The translations under genes were made by a program, and so were the position numbers. Positions 6,361 to 9,089 of a stretch of 9,089 nt of DNA are shown piece after piece. Numbering within the stretch: position 1 is the first letter of the stretch; every line of letters starts with the position of its first letter. Under the pieces are notes generated by a model, which made no database searches, was not told the DNA's origin, and worked only from the letters and a program-made list of their open reading frames with translations. The stretch is from M55B144 sp964550615 (GTDB lineage: Bacteria > Bipolaricaulota > Bipolaricaulia > UBA7950 > UBA9294): assembly GCA_964550615.1 (NCBI GenBank), contig CAZKAB010000052.1:1-9089 (forward strand), read 5' to 3'.

Positions 6361-6393
6361 GTGGCGCAGCACGGTGCCACACATAGCTACAAT
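6361..6393 (+). promoter_or_regulatory. Stem-loop and possible -10 box upstream of the anchored protein gene
   Basis: GTGGCGC (6361-6367) pairs with GTGCCAC (6374-6380) around a 6-base loop with one wobble. TACAAT (6388-6393) follows, 46 bases before the GTG at 6440. No good -35 box stands 15-19 bases upstream of TACAAT, so a promoter is only possible. Further upstream, AGGTCAC (6226-6232) and GTGACCT (6272-6278) form a 7-bp perfect inverted repeat with a wide spacer. The rest of the 227-base gap (6213-6439) shows nothing else. Confidence 0.25.
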
Positions 6394-6439
6394 GGATCGA
6401 ATCCATCAGGCACACGTCTGAGACAAGGGGTGAGTAATC

Positions 6440-7033
6440 GTGAATGCTGACATCGGGAAGCTGGCAATAGTTGCGGCGATTATGGGTGTGTTGTTGCTTG
6501 GCGGGCTATTCCTCAACCAAGAACAGGCACCGGCGCCGGAGGTAGTGCCGGTGGAAGCACCGGCACCGGTAGTTGTTCCACAACTCTCTTTGGAGATGCT
6601 CGGCCCGGCATATTCGGAGAAGGCGGTATACGACGACGAAGCAATCCATATTGCGTTCAAACCCGCTATCACCGACGCAGGTGTGGTGAAAAGCAGCCTC
6701 GGCTTCTGGCTGCATAACATCTCAAGCGATGTAGTGACCGTCCTGTGGGACCGTTGTTCGCTGCAGCTCCCGTCCGGGAACACAGTGAACATCGTGAACG
6801 GCGCGGCCTTCGACGGCATCAGTGACAAGAGCGCTATCGCAATCGCGCCCGACGGCGACCTATTCGATTCGGTGATTCCGATAAGTGAAATCACCACGGA
6901 CGCCGACGGCAGTTCGATTTCCACCGACGTTCTCGACAAGGGTCCGTTCCAGTTTGTGCTCGCGCTCGAAGTGGGCGGCGATTGCTCGCCGCAGCAGATA
7001 CAGTACTACACGTTCAGATTCGTCATCCGCTAG
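6440..7033 (+). CDS. N-terminally anchored exported protein of unknown function
   Basis: The 197-residue product begins with a short polar stretch, one hydrophobic helix (about 8-25), and a Pro/Ala/Val-rich linker (about 28-48, containing APAPEVVPVEAPAP). This looks like a membrane anchor holding a domain outside the membrane; there is no lipobox. The globular part (about 50-197) seems all-beta. It has the pattern LHNISSDVVTVLWDRCSLQLPSG followed by IAPDGDLFDSVIP. This resembles a recurrent exported-protein domain of the form 'N-x-S/T-hydrophobic-W-D ... G ... I-x-P-x-G-x-x-x-D-x-V-x-P', for which I know no function. Two cysteines (106 and 182) could form a disulfide. The start is the GTG at 6440, with AAGGGGTGA about 6 bases upstream. 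It lies 227 bases after the Cys-rich secreted gene in the same direction and converges with the MEMO-like gene. Confidence 0.82.
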   Translation: MNADIGKLAIVAAIMGVLLLGGLFLNQEQAPAPEVVPVEAPAPVVVPQLSLEMLGPAYSEKAVYDDEAIHIAFKPAITDAGVVKSSLGFWLHNISSDVVTVLWDRCSLQLPSGNTVNIVNGAAFDGISDKSAIAIAPDGDLFDSVIPISEITTDADGSSISTDVLDKGPFQFVLALEVGGDCSPQQIQYYTFRFVIR

Positions 7034-7053
7034 CGGGTGCCGGGAGAAATAGA

Positions 7054-7118
7054 GGCTCCTCGCTGGCTACACTTGCCTGTCGCACAGGCAAGTGTGAGTA
7101 TTCCGCGTGTGGGGAGCC
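7054..7118. repeat. Nested inverted repeat with a perfect 12-bp inner stem
   Basis: ACACTTGCCTGT (7069-7080) and ACAGGCAAGTGT (7084-7095) form a perfect 12-bp stem with a CGC loop. An outer 6-bp stem, GGCTCC (7054-7059) with GGAGCC (7113-7118), encloses it. There is no T-run on either strand, so it is not a standard intrinsic terminator. It starts 21 bases after the stop of the anchored-protein gene, between convergent genes, where REP-like dispersed hairpins often sit. A small structured RNA is an alternative. Confidence 0.6.
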
Positions 7119-7160
7119 AAAGAAAGGCTTCAGCTTCTTGACGAAGAAGAGGATTAGCCT

Positions 7161-7217
7161 CCCGCAGAGACGCAGGCCTGTCTGCCGGTGTCCGGGCGGA
7201 CAGGACGCAAAGAAAGG
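7161..7217. repeat. Composite element: CGCAGAGACGCA-type repeat split by a 28-bp hairpin
   Basis: The left part CCCGCAGAGACGCAGG (7161-7176) and the right part ACGCAAAGAAAGG (7205-7217) look like two halves of the purine-rich CGCAGAGACGCA / ACGCAAAG dispersed sequence that I recall from intergenic regions of many environmental bacteria. Between them, CCTGTCTGCC (7177-7186) pairs with GGCGGACAGG (7195-7204) over 10 bp with one wobble, around an 8-base loop. The pairing and flanking similarity are seen directly; the dispersed-repeat identity is from memory. The remainder of 7034-7295 holds no supportable gene. Confidence 0.5.
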
Positions 7218-7295
7218 AAAAATAGTCAGCAGTACTTCTTAGCGATCCCTGCGCCTTGAGTGAGTGAAACGAACGGGCGAGAGAACAGCGTTCCA

Positions 7296-8318
7296 TCATT
7301 TGCAGTAAGAGTCCGTTACCCACTCAAAACAGCTGAGAGCAGGAATAAAGGCGACGAGGGCAGAAGCAACATAGCATGGTGGTGACACGCCAAGAATCGT
7401 AGCGTAATCGGATAGGGAGAACGAGAAGATGCGAAAACCCGCATCCCCGCCAAGATAGGCAGAGATAACGGGAAGAATGTATCGCTGATCATTCTGCAGA
7501 ACCTCGGTTGAGCGCTCGAATGCGCCGCCGAGGTTCTTGCCTTCAAGCGCCAAAGACAACGTCTTCTCAGTCTCCATCCTGAAGAACGCTTCCAGTTCGC
7601 GGGCATGGGTTGGTCGTTCTTCTATCTTCCCTTTGGCCGGATACGCTGTGCCGTAGTGCACGACGTCTCCGGTCGTCACGATCGCTGTATCCAGCTCGCA
7701 CACTGTGCGTAGGTAGTCGGCGATTCCGTCTGCGACAGCGAACGATCCGTCAATTGGATCTCGCGTCATCCCCACATAGAGCGCCGTCACCGGAATCTGG
7801 GGTATTGCGTGCAACTGCGAATGGCGCACCAACAAGGAGAAGAAGGTGTCAAGCGAGAATTCGCGCGCCGTAATGCCGCCCTTGTCCGAACGGACAAGAT
7901 CCGTTCCTTCAATCTCGAGCGGCCGCAAAGAGAGTGCTCCAAACGCGGTATCAATCTCATCGACATCCGGCATGAACGCTCCCCGAAGCGTGCCCCACGC
8001 TCGCCGGCGTTCATCGTCCGACCGGCCGCCATCGATTACCGTTCGATACTGTTCGTCAAACGGAGCGGACAAGGCAGACGTGTGCAGCACGCCCAAGGCA
8101 ATCACACGCTTCACGCGCAACCGATAGAGAGAGGCGACAACACGCGCCTGCAGCGGCGCGGCATAGGCGGCCGCCGTATGCGGAAACGACATGATCGCGC
8201 CCTCCGAGACCAGCGCATCGATCGAATCGTTGCTCGTCCGCAGAGAGAGCAGATCCTCGACCTCCGCCCGAGTCCCAGGAGTCAACAGTTCGGCGTTGTA
8301 GTATGTTTTCCAGTCCAT
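7296..8318 (-). CDS. Divergent MEMO-family (AmmeMemoRadiSam B-like) protein
   Basis: The 340-residue product follows the MEMO layout. MEMO proteins resemble class III non-haem dioxygenases (LigB fold); the best-known bacterial members sit with AMMECR1 and a radical SAM protein, and their reaction is not settled. The protein has a short leader (MDWKTYY...), then PH47 in IMSFPHTAAAYAAP (standard form PHAGYxYSG), the strand VKRVIALGVLH79 (standard GPSH), and D218-V-V-H221-YG in TTGDVVHYGTAY (standard D-x-x-HYG/HWG). H47, H79, D218 and H221 match in order and spacing the metal ligands H49, H81, D189 and H192 of human MEMO1. The conserved Cys (C244 in human, in TICG) is not evident, and the PHAGYxYSG motif is degraded to PHTAAAYAAP. 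The C-terminus VSPPCYVASALVAF fits the usual end strand. No AMMECR1 or radical SAM gene is beside it. The ATG at 8318 has no Shine-Dalgarno site but sits right after a consensus -10 box. Confidence 0.8.
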   Translation of the reverse strand: MDWKTYYNAELLTPGTRAEVEDLLSLRTSNDSIDALVSEGAIMSFPHTAAAYAAPLQARVVASLYRLRVKRVIALGVLHTSALSAPFDEQYRTVIDGGRSDDERRRAWGTLRGAFMPDVDEIDTAFGALSLRPLEIEGTDLVRSDKGGITAREFSLDTFFSLLVRHSQLHAIPQIPVTALYVGMTRDPIDGSFAVADGIADYLRTVCELDTAIVTTGDVVHYGTAYPAKGKIEERPTHARELEAFFRMETEKTLSLALEGKNLGGAFERSTEVLQNDQRYILPVISAYLGGDAGFRIFSFSLSDYATILGVSPPCYVASALVAFIPALSCFEWVTDSYCK

Positions 8319-8324
8319 GTCTGC

Positions 8325-8330
8325 ATTATA
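8325..8330 (-). promoter_or_regulatory. Consensus -10 box implying a leaderless MEMO-like mRNA
   Basis: On the minus strand a perfect TATAAT (8330-8325) ends 6 bases before the ATG at 8318. RNA start sites normally lie about 7 bases past the -10, which puts +1 on the A of the ATG. No ribosome-binding site precedes this ATG, which agrees with leaderless translation. A matching -35 box 17 bases upstream is not clear (GAGGTT). Confidence 0.55.
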
Positions 8331-8536
8331 CAGATCCTGTGATGACAAACCTCATCCGATCGAATTGATCAAGCGCAGCAGATTCCTCGGCACCGTCACG
8401 CTTGCCGCTCAATGGACGAACTCGTCATCCAGACGCCGAGCTTTCGAAATGCCGTTGCGGAAAGACTTTTGCCGACAGATGAGACAGGCGAGCGCACGTA
8501 GTAAACTTTCCATCGTCCGGCTCACTGGGGGCTCTC

Positions 8537-9089
8537 ATGATCAAACTGAGATTAGGTATTACGTTCGCGCTTGTGATGCTCATATCGCTTTTCTGCGCGG
8601 CGCAGGCAATATTCCCCGATTCTCACCTCGAACGCGCTGTCCGCGAGGCAATCGGGAAGCCGGTCGGTGCAATCACCAATTCCGATCTGCAATCACTAAC
8701 TGCGCTGTTCGCTCCCAACCGGGATATCAGCAACCTCGCCGGCATGGAGAAGTGCCCCCACCTCCAGTACATCAACCTCGCTAACAACCACATCACGGAT
8801 CTTGCGCCGCTCGCACATGCGATCGAACTGCAGATACTGCTTGTTCCGGGAAACGACATTGCGGACGTAACTCCGCTTGCCGGGCTTGAGAACCTGATCA
8901 AACTCGATCTCGACTTCAATCGGGTAGTCAGTATCTCGCCCCTTGCCGGCCTGACAAAGCTCCGTTGGCTGGGCCTCTGGGACTGCCGCGTGAGCGATAT
9001 CAGCGTAGTCGCCGATCTCACCAATCTCATCACTCTCGGCCTGGGAGGGAACCCAATCGGAGACATATCGCCCGTAGCGAACCTGAAGC
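8537..9089 (+). CDS. Secreted leucine-rich-repeat protein (internalin-like), truncated by the window end
   Basis: The visible 184 residues start with a signal peptide (MIKLRLGITFALVMLISLF...AQA, cleavage likely after residue 24). An N-terminal cap follows, of the form IFPDSHLERAVREAIGKP...ITNSDLQSLTAL, the usual lead-in of internalin-type LRR proteins in many bacteria. After a first degenerate unit (DISNLAGMEKCPH), regular 22-residue repeats begin at about 76, 98, 120, 142 and 164. Each has the pattern L-x-x-L-x-L-x-x-N-x-I-x-D-I-x-P-L-A-x-L, with one variant (LWDCRVSDISVVADL). Such repeats form a curved solenoid that binds proteins or other surface ligands; the ligand is unknown. The start at 8537 has GGGGG about 7 bases upstream and precedes the signal peptide directly. 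The frame runs off the window, so full length and C-terminal anchor cannot be seen. It is divergent from the MEMO-like gene; the 218 bases between show no further gene. Confidence 0.9.
   Translation, partial: MIKLRLGITFALVMLISLFCAAQAIFPDSHLERAVREAIGKPVGAITNSDLQSLTALFAPNRDISNLAGMEKCPHLQYINLANNHITDLAPLAHAIELQILLVPGNDIADVTPLAGLENLIKLDLDFNRVVSISPLAGLTKLRWLGLWDCRVSDISVVADLTNLITLGLGGNPIGDISPVANLK

Noticed and set aside
5601..6380. Minus-strand open frame of 259 codons over the Cys-rich secreted protein gene
   Set aside because: Arg/His/Asp-rich composition typical of antisense shadows. The plus strand has a ribosome-binding site, signal peptide and domain-like pattern.
7069..7204. Hairpins interpreted as a CRISPR repeat or as plain intrinsic terminators
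   Set aside because: The two hairpins differ in sequence and no regular spacers are present. Neither is followed by a T-run on either strand.
8317..8784. Plus-strand open frame of 155 codons overlapping the LRR gene start
   Set aside because: Arg-rich frame without a ribosome-binding site. It overlaps the LRR gene, whose signal peptide and repeats are clear in another frame.

Overview
The window is about 9.1 kb of moderately GC-rich bacterial DNA. Shine-Dalgarno sites, sigma70-type promoters and an HU gene support a bacterial origin. The exactly 100-base run of N at 2348-2447 marks it as a draft or metagenome scaffold. A flavoprotein with an Isf-type cluster motif suggests an anaerobe. A deep-branching uncultivated lineage (for example Bipolaricaulota-like or Firmicutes-like) would fit, but this is a weak inference and nothing in the window fixes the taxon.

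Layout, left to right. 1-407: no convincing gene, possibly the decayed start of an oppC-like gene. 408-1442 (-): OppB/DppB-type permease, with no intact partner permease visible. 1443-2008: intergenic region of a divergent pair, holding a strong HU promoter. 2009-2299 (+): HU-family DNA-binding protein, followed by a strong hairpin and then the scaffold gap. 2448-3037 (-): Isf-like flavoprotein whose 3' end is lost in the gap. It is divergent from 3186-3359 (+), a 57-residue ribbon-helix-helix (RHH) regulator with its own terminator. 3499-5508 (-): cytoplasmic S9 prolyl-oligopeptidase-type peptidase with an intact triad. A divergent regulatory region with two palindromes separates it from two plus-strand genes for exported proteins: a Cys-rich secreted protein (5682-6212) and an N-terminally anchored protein (6440-7033). 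7034-7295, between convergent genes, holds a cluster of strong hairpins and a composite repeat. 7296-8318 (-): divergent MEMO-family protein that appears to be translated from a leaderless mRNA. 8537-9089 (+): start of a secreted leucine-rich-repeat protein, cut by the window edge.

How the genes may work together. Oligopeptide uptake (permease) and cytoplasmic peptide breakdown (S9 peptidase) fit a peptide-using lifestyle, although the two genes are not in one operon. The RHH/flavoprotein pair looks like a small self-contained regulatory divergon, with tandem 9-bp repeats spaced 11 bp apart as a candidate operator. The most unusual non-coding features are the composite hairpin repeat at 7054-7217 and the leaderless MEMO-like gene. 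I found no CRISPR array, phage module, toxin-antitoxin pair or clearly new defence system.
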